Below are positions 1 through 10,305 of a stretch of 64,000 nt of DNA, piece by piece. The notes under the pieces were generated by a model. That model ran no database searches, had not been told where the DNA came from, and saw nothing but the letters and a program-made list of their open reading frames with translations. Every line of letters starts with the position of its first letter. Position 1 is the stretch's first letter. The position numbers and the translations under genes were made by a program. This DNA is from Lamellibrachia satsuma (taxonomy: Eukaryota; Annelida; Polychaeta; Sabellida; Siboglinidae): assembly GCA_033239005.1 (NCBI GenBank), contig BSQZ01000015.1, positions 5,262,001 to 5,326,000 on the forward strand, given 5' to 3'.

Positions 1-119
1 ATAAAGAGGAAGTGAGTAAAGGGGAATGTATCATAATGTTTTTAACCATGGACACATACAATGGAAATATCTAGAGAGTACAGGGGGTGAGGACCAACAG
101 TTTCTACTTTTACAACAGG

Positions 120-1790
120 ACAGCTTCAACACGTGCTAGAACCAACCAGGGGAGAGAATGTATTAGATGTAGTTTTATCTTCATAAAATGAATTAGTGGA
201 CAGTGTCAAAATACATGAACCATCATGTAACAGTGATCATAATCAAATACATTTTTGAAATTAAAGTAAAATCAGAAAATAAAAATAAAAAAATACAGGA
301 GAAACTTCCGCAAAGGTAAATATAAAAATATGAGAAAATATTTACCAAAGCTAGATTGAAATAACATGCTGATGAATAAGACAGCAATCGAATGTTGGAA
401 CATATTCAAATATGAAATTGAGAGTGTCATTGATCAATTTGTTGCCTTGAAAAAAACAAGGAAAACAGTATAAAAAAAACACTTGTCAAAAGAAGCTATT
501 AGAAAAATAGCATACAAGCAAACTATGTGGAGGGTTTACAGGCGTACTTGAAAGGATGAAGACTACACAAATTACAAAGAGGCACATAATGCAGCTATGA
601 CTGAAATTAGACAAACTAAAAAGGTTCGAGAAATAAGTCGGAGAATTACAGACCAGTGAGTTTAATATCCATGATTTGTAAATTATTATAAAGTTAATTA
701 AAGACCATATGATGGACTTCCTAGTTATGCATATATTATTAAATCCATCTCAGCATGGATTCCTTAAAGCGAGGTCATGCTTAACAAATATGTTATGTTT
801 TTTGGAAGAAATCACTAAGTGGATAGACAAGGGACCACCAGAAGATATTATCTGCTTAGATTATCAGAAACTTATCAACAAAGTGCCACAGCAAAGGTTA
901 TTACTTAAATTAAAAGCCAACAGTGTCATATTGCAGATGACACAAAAGTGTTTAGAAAGGTTACCAATGATGGTGATAAACAACATTTACAAAATGATCT
1001 AGACAAATTAGTTAAATGGTCTGAAAAGTGGCAGATGCTATTCAATTTTGGGAAATGTTAATGCCGACACACAGGACACGGGAACTTGGATGTAAACTAT
1101 AAAATGGGAAATACTGTTCTAGGAACTACCGTAAAAGAGAAGGACTTAGGAGTAACAATAAGTGCTGATATGAAAGCTTCAGAGCAGTGTGGTATTGCAG
1201 CTTCAAAGGGTAACCAAATTCTTGGGTTGATTAGGAGAAATATAACATACAAGGAAAAAAGCTAATTATACCTCTGTATAAAGTAATAGTTAGGCCTCAT
1301 CTAGAATACTGTATACAAGCATGGAGACCATTATCGTAAGAAGGATATAGATACGCTTGAAAGAATACAGAGAAGAGCAACTAAAATTATTCCAGAACTG
1401 TGAGACCTTAGTTATGAAGAACACCTGAAAGAATGTGGTTTAACAACCCTAGAGACAAGGAGGTTAAGAGGAGATCAAATTGAAGTTTTTAAGATATTGA
1501 GTGGGTATAAAAATATTGATAGAAATATGTTTTTCTCACTCAAGAAAGATAGTAGAAATAGAGGACATGAGGTAAAATTAGTAAAGGATCAGTGTAGATA
1601 GGATATCTGGATGTACTCATTCTCACAAAGGACAATAAATGAATTGTGTAACTGCTAGCAGCATGAATATGTTTAAAAACAAGGTTGACACAAATCTCAG
1701 GAGGGTGTGTTACACATAGATAAAAAAAATGTGGACTCTTGATAAGCCAAAGGCGTCCTTGTCCACTTGCCGTCTGGGCCTTTGGCTTGG
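120..1790 (+). pseudogene. CR1/L2-type LINE fragment, decayed
   Basis: Degenerate non-LTR retrotransposon read on the + strand through many stops and frameshifts. Around 170-620 the frames match the linker between endonuclease and reverse transcriptase. At 640-960 an RT start is seen (NYRPVSL-like text, then INPSQHGF-like text and LDYQKLINKVP, the usual LDFQKAFDKVP block). From about 960 the sequence jumps to the RT tail, including LRRNITYKE-like and RPHLEYC-like blocks at 1220-1310 and a terminal FSQRTINE block near 1620. The RT core with the YADD motif is missing, so the copy is internally deleted as well as frameshifted. It lies upstream of the visible peroxidasin exons and is presumably intronic. 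The CR1/L2 assignment rests on remembered family signatures; a neighbouring Jockey-superfamily clade is possible. Confidence 0.75.
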
Positions 1791-1799
1791 ATGGCAATC

Positions 1800-2270
1800 T
1801 TGTTAAATCTTCTGAATGTCAGTTTATTTTGTTATGTGTCTTGAAGACATGACTCTGCATACTTTTTTGCCAGAGTTCGTATTTAATACTGAGTCATTTC
1901 CATAACTAGTACTGTTTTTTGGCCAAGGGAGTTTATGATGTAATTTCTGGAATGTTTATCAAAGCCAACATTCAAAATCCATAATTTGTGCATTTTCTTA
2001 CATTAATGGGCATAGATTTCAAGCAAGTAAATGTATTTTTTTACAAATCACGTTACAATATGCAAAACAGAAAACTCATAAATGCATAACACTAACATAA
2101 AATTAAAGATTAAAAAAGATTTAACATAAAATGTGTCAAATAATTTAGCACGAGTCAATGTTAAGATGGATAAAGTAAATGCACCATTTTAGGAGGAAAC
2201 ATATGCAGGAGTAACTGGTTAAATAATTCCACTTTAAAATTCCACAAACACTTTATAAACTGTATTTGGA
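1800..2270. other. Intronic stretch without recognised content
   Basis: AT-rich sequence between the LINE relic and the 43-bp array. No coding frame, terminal repeat or known motif was seen. Confidence 0.5.
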
Positions 2271-2272
2271 TG

Positions 2273-3623
2273 ACTTTGTAGTGTTGAAGTATTCCCATGT
2301 GTGCTGTATTTGGATGACTGTGAGTGTTGAAGTATTCCCATGTGTGCTGTATTTGGATGACTGTGAGTGTTGAAGTATTCCCGTGTGTGCTGTATTTGGA
2401 TGACTGTGAGTGTTGAAGTATTCCCAAGTGTGCTGTATTTGGATGACTGTGACTGTGAGTGTTGAAGTATTCCCATGTGTGCTGTATTTGGATGAGTGTG
2501 ACTGTTGAAGTGTTCCCATGTGTGCTGTATTTGGATGACTGTGAGTGTTGAAGTATTCCCGTGTGTGCTGCATTTGGATGACTGTGAGTGTTGAAGTATT
2601 CCCATGTGTGCTGTATTTGGATGACTGTGAGTGTTGAAGTATTCCCATGTGTGCTGTATTTGGATGACTGTGAGTGTTGAAGTGTTCCCATGTGTGCTGT
2701 ATTTGGATGACTGTGCAGTGTTGAAGTATTCCCATGTGTGCTGTATTTGGATGACTGTGAGTGTTGAAGTATTCCCATGTGTGCTGTATTTGGATGACTG
2801 TGCAGTGTTGAAGTATTCCCGTGTGTGCTGTATTTGGATGACTGTGCAGTGTTAAAGTATTCCCATGTGTGCTGTATTTGGATGACTGTAAGTGTTAAAG
2901 TATTCCCATGTGTGCTGTATTTGGATGACTGTGCAGTGTTGAAGTATTCCCGTGTGTGCTGTATTTGGATGACTGTGAGTGTTGAAGTATTCCCATGTGT
3001 GCTGTATTTGGATGACTGTGAGTGTTGAAGTGTTCCCATGTTTGCTGTATTTGGATGACTGTGCAGTGTTGAAGTATTCCCATGTGTGCTGTATTTGGAT
3101 GAGTGTGAGTGTTGAAGTATTCCCATGTGTGCTGTATTTGGATGACTGTGAGTGTTGAAGTATTCCCATGTGTGCTGTATTTGGATGACTGTGAGTGTTG
3201 AAGTATTCCCATGTGTGCTGTATTTGGATGACTGTGAGTGTTGAAGTATTCCCAAGTGTGCTGTATTTGGATGACTGTGACTGTGAGTGTTGAAGTATTC
3301 CCAAGTGTGCTGTATTTGGATGACTGTGACTGTGACTGTTGAAGTATTCCCATGTGTGCTGTATTTGGATGACTGTGAGTGTTGAAGTATTCCCATGTGT
3401 GCTGCATTTGGATGACTGTGAGTGTTGAAGTATTCCCATGTGTGCTGTATTTGGATGAGTGTGACTGTTGAAGTATTCCCATGTGTGCTGCATTTGGATG
3501 ACTGTGAGTGTTGAAGTATTCCCATGTGTGCTGTATTTGGATGACTGTGTAGTGTTGAAGTGTTCCCGTGTGTGCTGTATTTGGATGACTGTGAGTGTTG
3601 AAGTGTTCCCGTGTGTGCTGCAG
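2273..3623. repeat. 43-44-bp minisatellite ending at a peroxidasin splice acceptor
   Basis: About 31 tandem copies of a 43-44-bp unit containing TGTTGAAGTATTCCCATGTG and GTGCTGTATTTGGATGACTG. Copies differ at a few positions, such as CCCATG/CCCGTG/CCCAAG, GAG/GCAG and an inserted GACTGT. The last copy runs into the AG that precedes the exon at 3624, so the 3' end of the intron is itself repeat sequence. The period is not a multiple of three, and the array produces long reverse-strand open frames that are not genes. Confidence 0.95.
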
Positions 3624-3741
3624 GTAACGTAGACCTGTGGATCGGAGGCGTCAGCGAGGACTTGGTGGAGGGCGCCCGCATCGGTCCTACCTTCATGTGT
3701 ATCATTACGGACCAGTTCAGGAGACTGCGCGCAGGAGACAG
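3624..3741 (+). CDS. PXDN: Peroxidasin exon: end of peroxidase domain
   Basis: The acceptor CTGCAG is the end of the 43-bp array and the donor is AG|GTACAC. The exon starts with two bases of a split codon and ends with AG of an Arg codon. It encodes the NVDLWIGG through RRLRAGDR part of the heme peroxidase fold. Confidence 0.92.
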
Positions 3742-6700
3742 GTACACGGATGATTATTTCTTACTTTGTTGCTCTTTAGTCAGACCGTACATGTCAACGT
3801 TACCACTTTCGGGTGGAAAATACTGCTTTTTCTCCTGGTCCCACTTTTTTGATGAAATGTCCTGCTTTTTATGTAATTTTCAGAAATAATCACAATTCAC
3901 GATCAAATAGGTCTATTTGTTGTACACAAGGCCTGGGGTATTTGTTGTACAGGAGGCCTTGAGTATTTGTTGTACATAAGGCCTTGAGTATTTGTTGTAC
4001 ATGAGGCCTTGAGTATTTTGTTGTACATGAGGCCTTGAGTATTTGTTGTACATAAGGCCTTGAGTATTTGGCCTTGATATAAAAGACTGGCTGTAGACAG
4101 CAGTGGATACCTATGAATGAGTAGTCTTTACACAGTAATTGCAGCATGGCTGAAGTTGAGTTGGTGATGGAATGAGCAGGTCTGCCAGTGGGTGGATTGT
4201 GCGGTCTGCCAGGGGGTGGGGATGTGAGATCTGCCAGGGGGTGGAGTGTTAGGTCTGCCAATGGTGGAGTGTGATGTGTACCAGGTGGTGGAGTGTAAGG
4301 TCTGCCAAGGGCAGGGTTGAAAAAATCAAGATCTAAAAAAAAATTCAAAGAAATCGGATTTTTTTTATTTATTTGATTATTTTTAAATCTGGTATATAGA
4401 TATTTATATAGAAGTTTAAATTTGTAAACTCTTTCAAACATGTTATATTCAAATCAATTTGGGTTCTTGTCTTAACAGAGGGTACATGATTTTTGCTTAT
4501 AAAGACATTAGACAATGTCCACAAGGCCTCACCCCCTGTAGTTGCACAATATGTCTTGAAAAGAAAAGCATGCTGTGTGTCTGTGGCTGTAGCAGTGGTA
4601 ATTATTGTTTGCCTATAGGGTGGATTAGCACCTGTCCAGGGCTCTGTGTACTCTAAGGGTCTCTAACCAGAATACAAACTGGTACAGTATTAAACAACTG
4701 AGTCAACATACTGAATTGGTAACAACTAGCACAAGCTATAAGTGGACTTTAACTCAGGGCTTCTGTGTTGAAAAGATACTTCCTCTGGAAGACAAGTTTG
4801 TGTGGCTTCACTGCATTCAGACAAGGAATAGCTCAAACATACACAATGTCATAAAATATTTGACTATCTATCAGACTATCTGGTGACAATACAGCTACAC
4901 AAGTGTGCGCACTTCGTGTTTTGTATTAAAAACATACAAAACTTTGTTGATCTCGATGCTTGTAAACAATTATTTGTGTTAAATTCATATAAATCAGCGA
5001 TTAAAAAAACCGGAAGTAAAAAAAATCATAAATCAATGATTTTTTTTGGAGCAATTTAAATCAAATGATTTAAATCAAACAACCCTGGCCAGGGGTAGAG
5101 TGTGAGGTCTGCCAGGGGGTGGAGTGTGAGGTCTGCCAGGTGGTGGGGTGTGAGGTCTGCCAGGGGATTGAGTTTGAGGTCTGCCAGGGGGTGGAGTGTG
5201 AGGTCTGCTAGGGGGTGGACTGTGAAGTCTGCTAGGGGGTGGAGTGTGAAGTCTGCCAGGGGGTGGAGTGTGAGGTCTGGCAGGGGTGGAGTGTGAGGTC
5301 TGCCAGGGGGTGGAGTGTGAGGTCTGGCAGGGGTGGAGTGTGAGGTCTGCCAGGGGGTGGAGTGTGAGGTCTGCCAGGGGGTGGAGTGTGAGGTCTGCCA
5401 GGTGTGAGGTGCCAGGGGTGGAGTGTGAGGTCTGCCAGGGGGTGGAGTGTTAGGTCTGCCAGGTGGTGGAGTGTTAGGTCTGTCAGGGGGTGAAGTGTGA
5501 GGTCTGCCATGGGGAGGAGTGTGAAGTCTGCCAGAGGGTGGAGTGTGAAGTCTGCCAGGGGGAGGAGTGTGAAGTTTGCCAGGGGGTGGAATGTGAGGTC
5601 TGCCAAGGGGAGGAGTGTGAAGTCTGTCTGCCAGGGGGTGGATGTCAAGTGCCTTGGGCCATGGAGTACAGTATAAGTTACCTCTATGCATTTCCCAAAA
5701 CACCAGAGAGAGTTTACTTTCAAGCTTCATTTGAACCTGTATCTTTATTATATCAATTATAATAAAGATGATGTATTAAAACAATTACAGTACAACAAAA
5801 AGGCTCACATTTACAATAAAAATGCAAACATATTTTGTCAGTGTGTTAAAAACTGCATAAAAAATGAACCAGTATTAAGTAGATACTTATCAAACCATAT
5901 AGTAAATTATTTAAACTCTTAAACCTGTTTATTTGTTTTGTGTGTAATATGCATGATTAGGTTTAACTGCTGTTGTAAAAAAATTTTATCAAGTTGTAAT
6001 TACAGCAGTTATAATCAAATGTCATCATTTATATATGAGACTTATTAAAAAGCAAAAAAATTTTAAATTACCAAAACAATGTTTCAGATTCTGGTATGAG
6101 AACCCTGGAGTGTTCAGTCCGGCCCAGCTGAATGAACTGAAGCAAGCGAACCTGGCCAGAGTGATCTGTGACAATTCAGATGCCATCAAACAGGTTCAAC
6201 AGGATGTGTTTGTTATGACAAAGTACCCACAGGGCTTCCATCAGTGCGATGGAGAAGACATACCAAGACTGGATCTCAAAGTCTGGACACATTGCTGTGA
6301 AGGTAAGTCCCTCCGGGGGGGAGCACTCAGCATTGTATTGCCAGTACACCATCTTTCAGACAAATTCCACAGTTTTTGGGTATGTTTTCTGCATCCAACA
6401 CACGTTAATGCACGCAATGCGTTTAGGGTATCAATTCACCCTTATTGTGTAAATAAGAGTATATATTTTTATGTCTCATACTTTAATTAATATTAATATA
6501 TGAATAAAATATGTTTGTGAATTAATCTATATCACATATCATGAAACAATGCCTAGCTTACACGTTAAAGGTTTTGGTTTTACTCCATCAAATTGAAAAT
6601 TGTATAATTTTGTGTAACTTATGGAGTGTGACTCCTGTCCACGGAAAGGATGTATATTTCAATCCTTTCAACATGAAAAGGGTATCTTTTTGGTAGAAAC

Positions 6701-9283
6701 AACGTGATTGGGGGGCTCAGTTAGATAAATTATCAAGGATGGGTTGTTGGCAATGTACTGAGTGGCCCCCTGGGCACGAGGTGTGGACATTTGTAGTGAA
6801 AGGTAGACTGGACGCAGGGTGTGAGCATCATGGTTCATTTAAATCATTTGATATAAATCAGCGAATTAAATCACTCAAATACATTTATTTATTTCTGATT
6901 TATATGTAACACCAAGAAAAGTTATGTTCTTATATACATTGCAACAAACTTATATACATATGTTTTGTAATACAAAATCATAAAAAGCACGCACTAACAT
7001 ATAAGATTTATTTTAAATAAATTATTTTTTAAATCATAAAATTGTTCAACCCTGATGAGCACATTGCAGTTGGGGTAGGTAGACTGGACCTTTGGTGTGC
7101 ACATTGATCAGGGTAAGAAGACTGATCACATGACTGCATGCAGAGCCTATGTACACGTCTAGACAGACACGAGTTGTGTGTTTCCATCTTTGTAATATTC
7201 CTGCTGCCACGCGCATCACTGATTGTTGTAGATTGCTCTCGGTCAGGTGACTTCCGTACACTGACTAAACATTTCCGCAAGAGGCGTTCGACGGATTACA
7301 GTAAGCCAGCCGATCCAATGGGAGATGACCCAGTGTCCACGGATGCCCCCAGCAACCCTTCCCAAGAGACACCCAATGAAATAGGAAGTCAACCCACGAT
7401 TAACTTTAAGGCTGAGCTGGAGAAGTTGTCCAATCATGTTATGGACAGGGTGGACAGTCGCATTGAGGGGGTAGAGGAGACAATGGTGTCAATGAACAGA
7501 GCCATTCGCAGACTCTCCAGGAAGGTAACTTAATAGCAACAAGCCCTAATATCATGCGGCAACATTTACCGTATTCGACCTAACAAGAGCACAGTAGGCT
7601 TGACAAAATTTGGGCTAATGATAAATGTCAAGGAATCTGTTCTTAGAAGTGTAAAAAAAAATTTGTTGTGCCAACTGTTTAACACCAGATGGTGACACTT
7701 TTCGGTTGTTCCACACTAATCTAATTACAATAATTATGGATCCTACTGATTAAAAAAGGCGGTGTACATTAATTAGGGCATGTACGCTTAATAGGTCGAC
7801 TATGGTATCTGCATCGTTGAGGTCCATTCTCAATTCGATATTTTGCTCATCTCGTTTCAGAATCATTTCGCACACTTTTAACGAAATCATCAGACAAAGT
7901 ATTAAATTCTCTTTGACTGTATCCGGTCAAAATGCGGCGAGAAAAGGATAAAGATGGTCCAGTTCTGTTTTGACATTAAGCTATTCACACATTCACAAGT
8001 TACTTGATCTAATGATCAATCAATTCTTTCAATTATTTTAACTGTGCACATTACTTAAAACTATTCACACTTTACATGTTTGAATATCAACAAGACTGAT
8101 TTATGATGGCCTAAATGAACGGAGGAGGCAGGTTTAACACAGACCTTTCAAGTTGAACTAGTCTTAAACTGTGAGACGGAACCTATGTACTAATGTTGGT
8201 GTCAACCAGATACACTGCCATGGACAAAGTCATTGCAACAGTGATACTGAACTTCAGTGTTGGTAAATATACTGCTACTAAGATCAGCTGTTGATTAGAT
8301 AAATATGTTTTGCAGGTGAAACTCCTACAAGAGAGAGTTGGGCAACCGGAAGGTGAGGAGGATGAGGGAGATGTGGAGGAGGAGCCTACTGCCCGTCCTC
8401 AGCCTACCGCAGACTCTACAGGCTGTGTGGCCATTAATGGGGGAGCACACAGGGACGGGGAGAGCTGGAAGGAGGGAGACTGCACCTCATGCAACTGTCA
8501 GGTAACAGCACGGCATGTAACGAGTCATGTCTCGTTCATCTGTTCTTCCATAATCTGCTTTCTTCAGTAATCTGCATGCGTTTGTGTGGGACCAATCTGA
8601 GTGAACTGTACAGTGACTTCTCTCTACAAGGACCACTGATGTAAGAAACATCCACTAAGGAACCACTTTGATATCCCCGTTCTGGCCTGCACTGTTCTGT
8701 GTAGTCATAGGTATAAGAAGCATCGGATATATGGAACAATACATATTAATCAACTATAGAGCAAGTATTTGCTTAATTATTCTGTGCTTCAACAGCATTA
8801 ATCCAGCTAAAATCCTTGGGAACCAACGTGTGTGGATAAACGAGACATAACTGTATAACAACACTAGAAGCATACTCTAATATAAACGCTATTGACACTT
8901 TCCATAATATCAACATTTATTGTCTTCTTTAAAATCTTCAGTTTCATCTTGAACTGTTAGTGTTGTCCAATTATCTGTCGTGTGAGATACACAAATGTAT
9001 GGCAATTATTTATTTTTCCGTGTTGCCAGTGGGGGTCACCAACCCAATGTCAGCCCTCCGTCAGTGTCAAGTACAATGTTCCCATGTCATCATATTTAAA
9101 CTTACATGATTATATGACAAACACATAATAACTGAATCCACTTACAAACTTTTTTATAAATAAATCACTGTGGCTGTCCTGTTTCAGAATGGTGAAGTGG
9201 GTTGCGTCACCGAGACGTGTCCACTGCCAGAGTGTCGCTATCCAACCAAACTAGCTGGACACTGCTGTCCCGTGTGTCGCTGA
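3624..9283 (+). CDS. PXDN: Peroxidasin homologue, 3' part of gene (five exons, 5' partial)
   Basis: Exons 3624-3741, 6088-6302, 7232-7524, 8316-8501 and 9188-9283 join without a frame break into 301 residues plus stop TGA. Peroxidasin is a secreted heme peroxidase that forms sulfilimine cross-links in collagen IV of basement membranes. Residues 1-110 are the end of the peroxidase domain, with the family blocks [27 protein letters not shown] and DNSD. RKRR at 126-129 lies where human peroxidasin is cut by a proprotein convertase. Residues about 165-216 look like a coiled coil. Residues 245-300 hold ten cysteines in von Willebrand factor C spacing, ending CCPVC. The LRR, Ig and main peroxidase exons must lie upstream of the window. 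All introns follow GT-AG. No damage is seen. It is convergent with ACOT13. Confidence 0.93.
3912..4080. repeat. 25-bp minisatellite
   Basis: About 6-7 copies of GTATTTGTTGTACATAAGGC followed by CTTGA, period 25 bp, in the peroxidasin intron after exon 3624-3741. The last copies are shortened or damaged. Confidence 0.9.
4165..4311. repeat. 24-bp GC-rich array, left part
   Basis: Five to six imperfect copies of AGGTCTGCCAGGGGGTGGAG plus TGTG (24 bp). It is the same repeat as 5088-5655 and is separated from it by the hAT-type element at 4312-5087. Confidence 0.9.
4312..5087. mobile_element. hAT-type non-autonomous element (MITE) inserted in the 24-bp array
   Basis: A 776-bp insert begins CAGGGTTGA and ends CAACCCTG, an inverted terminal repeat typical of hAT elements. 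It is flanked by GCCAAGGG (4304-4311) and GCCAGGGG (5088-5095), an 8-bp target-site duplication with one mismatch. Its inner ends are A/T-rich with ATTTAAATCA-like sub-terminal inverted repeats. No transposase frame is seen inside. A related, shorter copy sits at 6829-7053. Confidence 0.85.
5088..5655. repeat. 24-bp GC-rich array, right part
   Basis: About 23 copies of the 24-bp unit (AGGTCTGCCAGGGGGTGGAG TGTG) with point variants such as CTGGCAGGGG and AGGAGTG. The 24-bp period equals eight codons, so all frames give spurious repetitive peptides on both strands. A single reverse-oriented unit also occurs near 13030. Confidence 0.95.
5656..6087. other. Intron sequence, no recognised content
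   Basis: AT-rich intron between the 24-bp array and the exon at 6088. Short frames only, none recognised. Confidence 0.5.
6088..6302 (+). CDS. PXDN: Peroxidasin exon: peroxidase C-terminus
   Basis: Acceptor TGTTTCAG and donor G|GTAAGTCC. The leading A completes the Arg codon of the previous exon. It encodes [11 protein letters not shown] through [10 protein letters not shown], the last helices of the peroxidase domain. Confidence 0.93.
6829..7053. mobile_element. Second hAT-type MITE copy, degraded
   Basis: Begins CATGGTTCATTTAAATCATT and ends TTCAACCCTG, resembling the inverted ends of the element at 4312-5087. The flanks GTGAGCAT and ATGAGCAC agree at six of eight positions, a plausible decayed 8-bp target-site duplication. 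It lies in the peroxidasin intron between exons 6088-6302 and 7232-7524. Confidence 0.6.
7232..7524 (+). CDS. PXDN: Peroxidasin exon: processing site and coiled coil
   Basis: Acceptor GTTGTAG and donor AAG|GTAACT, ending in phase 0. The first codon (G+AT) gives Asp of the CCED-type motif. It carries HFRKRRS, a dibasic site matching the known proprotein-convertase site of peroxidasin, a Ser/Pro/Asp-rich linker, and a heptad-like helix from NFKAELEKL to RRLSRK. Confidence 0.9.
7525..8315 (+). other. Peroxidasin intron, no recognised content
   Basis: GT-AG intron with no repeat, transposon or coding signal seen. The intron at 8502-9187 is likewise empty. Confidence 0.6.
8316..8501 (+). CDS. PXDN: Peroxidasin exon: first half of VWC domain
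   Basis: Acceptor TTTTGCAG and donor CAG|GTAACA, both phase 0. It encodes the end of the coiled coil (VKLLQERV), an acidic linker, and the first four VWC cysteines (GCVAINGG and CTSCNC). Confidence 0.9.
9188..9283 (+). CDS. PXDN: Peroxidasin terminal exon: second half of VWC domain
   Basis: Acceptor CTGTTTCAG, stop TGA at 9281-9283. It encodes [11 protein letters not shown] through GHCCPVCR, supplying VWC cysteines five to ten. Confidence 0.92.
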   Translation, partial: NGEVGCVTETCPLPECRYPTKLAGHCCPVCR

Positions 9284-9641
9284 CCGGTCTCGTCTAAGTG
9301 CATGTTATCATTGACATTAGTGACTAAAATATACTTGGTGCTTACTTGGTGAACACAGTCACATTGTTACTTGTTTGCATGACGGATCTGATGACAACAC
9401 TCACTTGATCAGATCAGCGAAAGTATCCCAAACTGGATATGGTCATTTATTTACATGGTAAGTTCTTGTATGTTTTAAGGTGCCATACAGACATGAAAAG
9501 AATATACTTGCATAGGAATTCCACCAAGGTTATATTTTATAGGTTTTCTACTAGATTTACATGATGTAATATGCGCTTTGCCTCCTTGAGACATCTAATA
9601 TTACTAACATCATAACATGCTAATTTTTAAATACATTTAAA

Positions 9642-9814
9642 AATAAATTCGTGAAAACCTCATAATGTTAGCTGTACACCTACTCGTCAAACTTTTGTAT
9701 GGCGCTTGCAGATAATTTGTATATAAATAGTCTTTATTTTCATACCAGGCTGCAAGCTATCTATGCTTATATTTGGCTCAATACAATTATTGTATAAGCA
9801 AAGCCACCAATAAA
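9642..9814 (+). terminator. Candidate polyadenylation signals of peroxidasin
   Basis: AATAAA occurs at 9642-9647 and 9809-9814, about 360 and 530 bases after the stop codon. Either could end the transcript. If the second is used the 3' UTR overlaps that of ACOT13. Confidence 0.4.
9733..9738 (-). terminator. Candidate polyadenylation signal of ACOT13
   Basis: TTTATT on +, so AATAAA on -, about 400 bases beyond the ACOT13 stop codon at 10134. Confidence 0.4.
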
Positions 9815-10133
9815 TGTTGCAAAACAAATTTGTGTTAGTAGCATCATTCTATACACATGCACATCCAGCACACTGGGTAATGTTCACAAGCATTTAAAGC
9901 TACTTCCACTTTGTGATATAGCATCACCCCAGTTCATGGAAGGTCTTAGTAGACCAAATCTGCAAAATTTTATCTCCACAAAACATGCTTCCTTGCAAAA
10001 TCTTTTAAAACGGGGAACTTTTCCCAGTGTACTTGCAACCACTCATGGGGAACATCATTCTACACAGTCTAAATAGCTTTAATTTGAGACTACGAAGACA
10101 CTGATTATAAATGTGTGACATTGTCAGTAGGAA

Positions 10134-10305
10134 TCACGCTGGACGAGAGGGCTTCACTAACATCTTGGTGTGTTTGCCCTGCGCAATGAGGCTGCCTGTC
10201 TTGCTGTCCAGAATGTCCGTGATTGTGAAAGCGAGTGTTCGACCCAGCTTCAGTATCTTTGCATCGATCACAATTTCATCTCCAACCTTTGCTGGTTTTA
10301 TATAT
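10134..10305 (-). CDS. ACOT13: ACOT13 exon 3
   Basis: Acceptor TTTTGTAG. The first base completes a Ser codon, followed by YIKPAKVGDEIVIDAKILK and the C-terminal GSLIAQGKHTKMLVKPSRPA, then TGA at 10136-10134. Confidence 0.93.

Noticed and set aside
2161..3747. A 528-codon reverse-strand frame and several nested ones
   Set aside because: They are translations of the 43-bp array, and part overlaps the real peroxidasin exon on the other strand.
5056..5730. Pro/His- or Glu/Cys-rich repetitive proteins on both strands
   Set aside because: The 24-bp period keeps every frame open; sequence is a satellite interrupted by a MITE.
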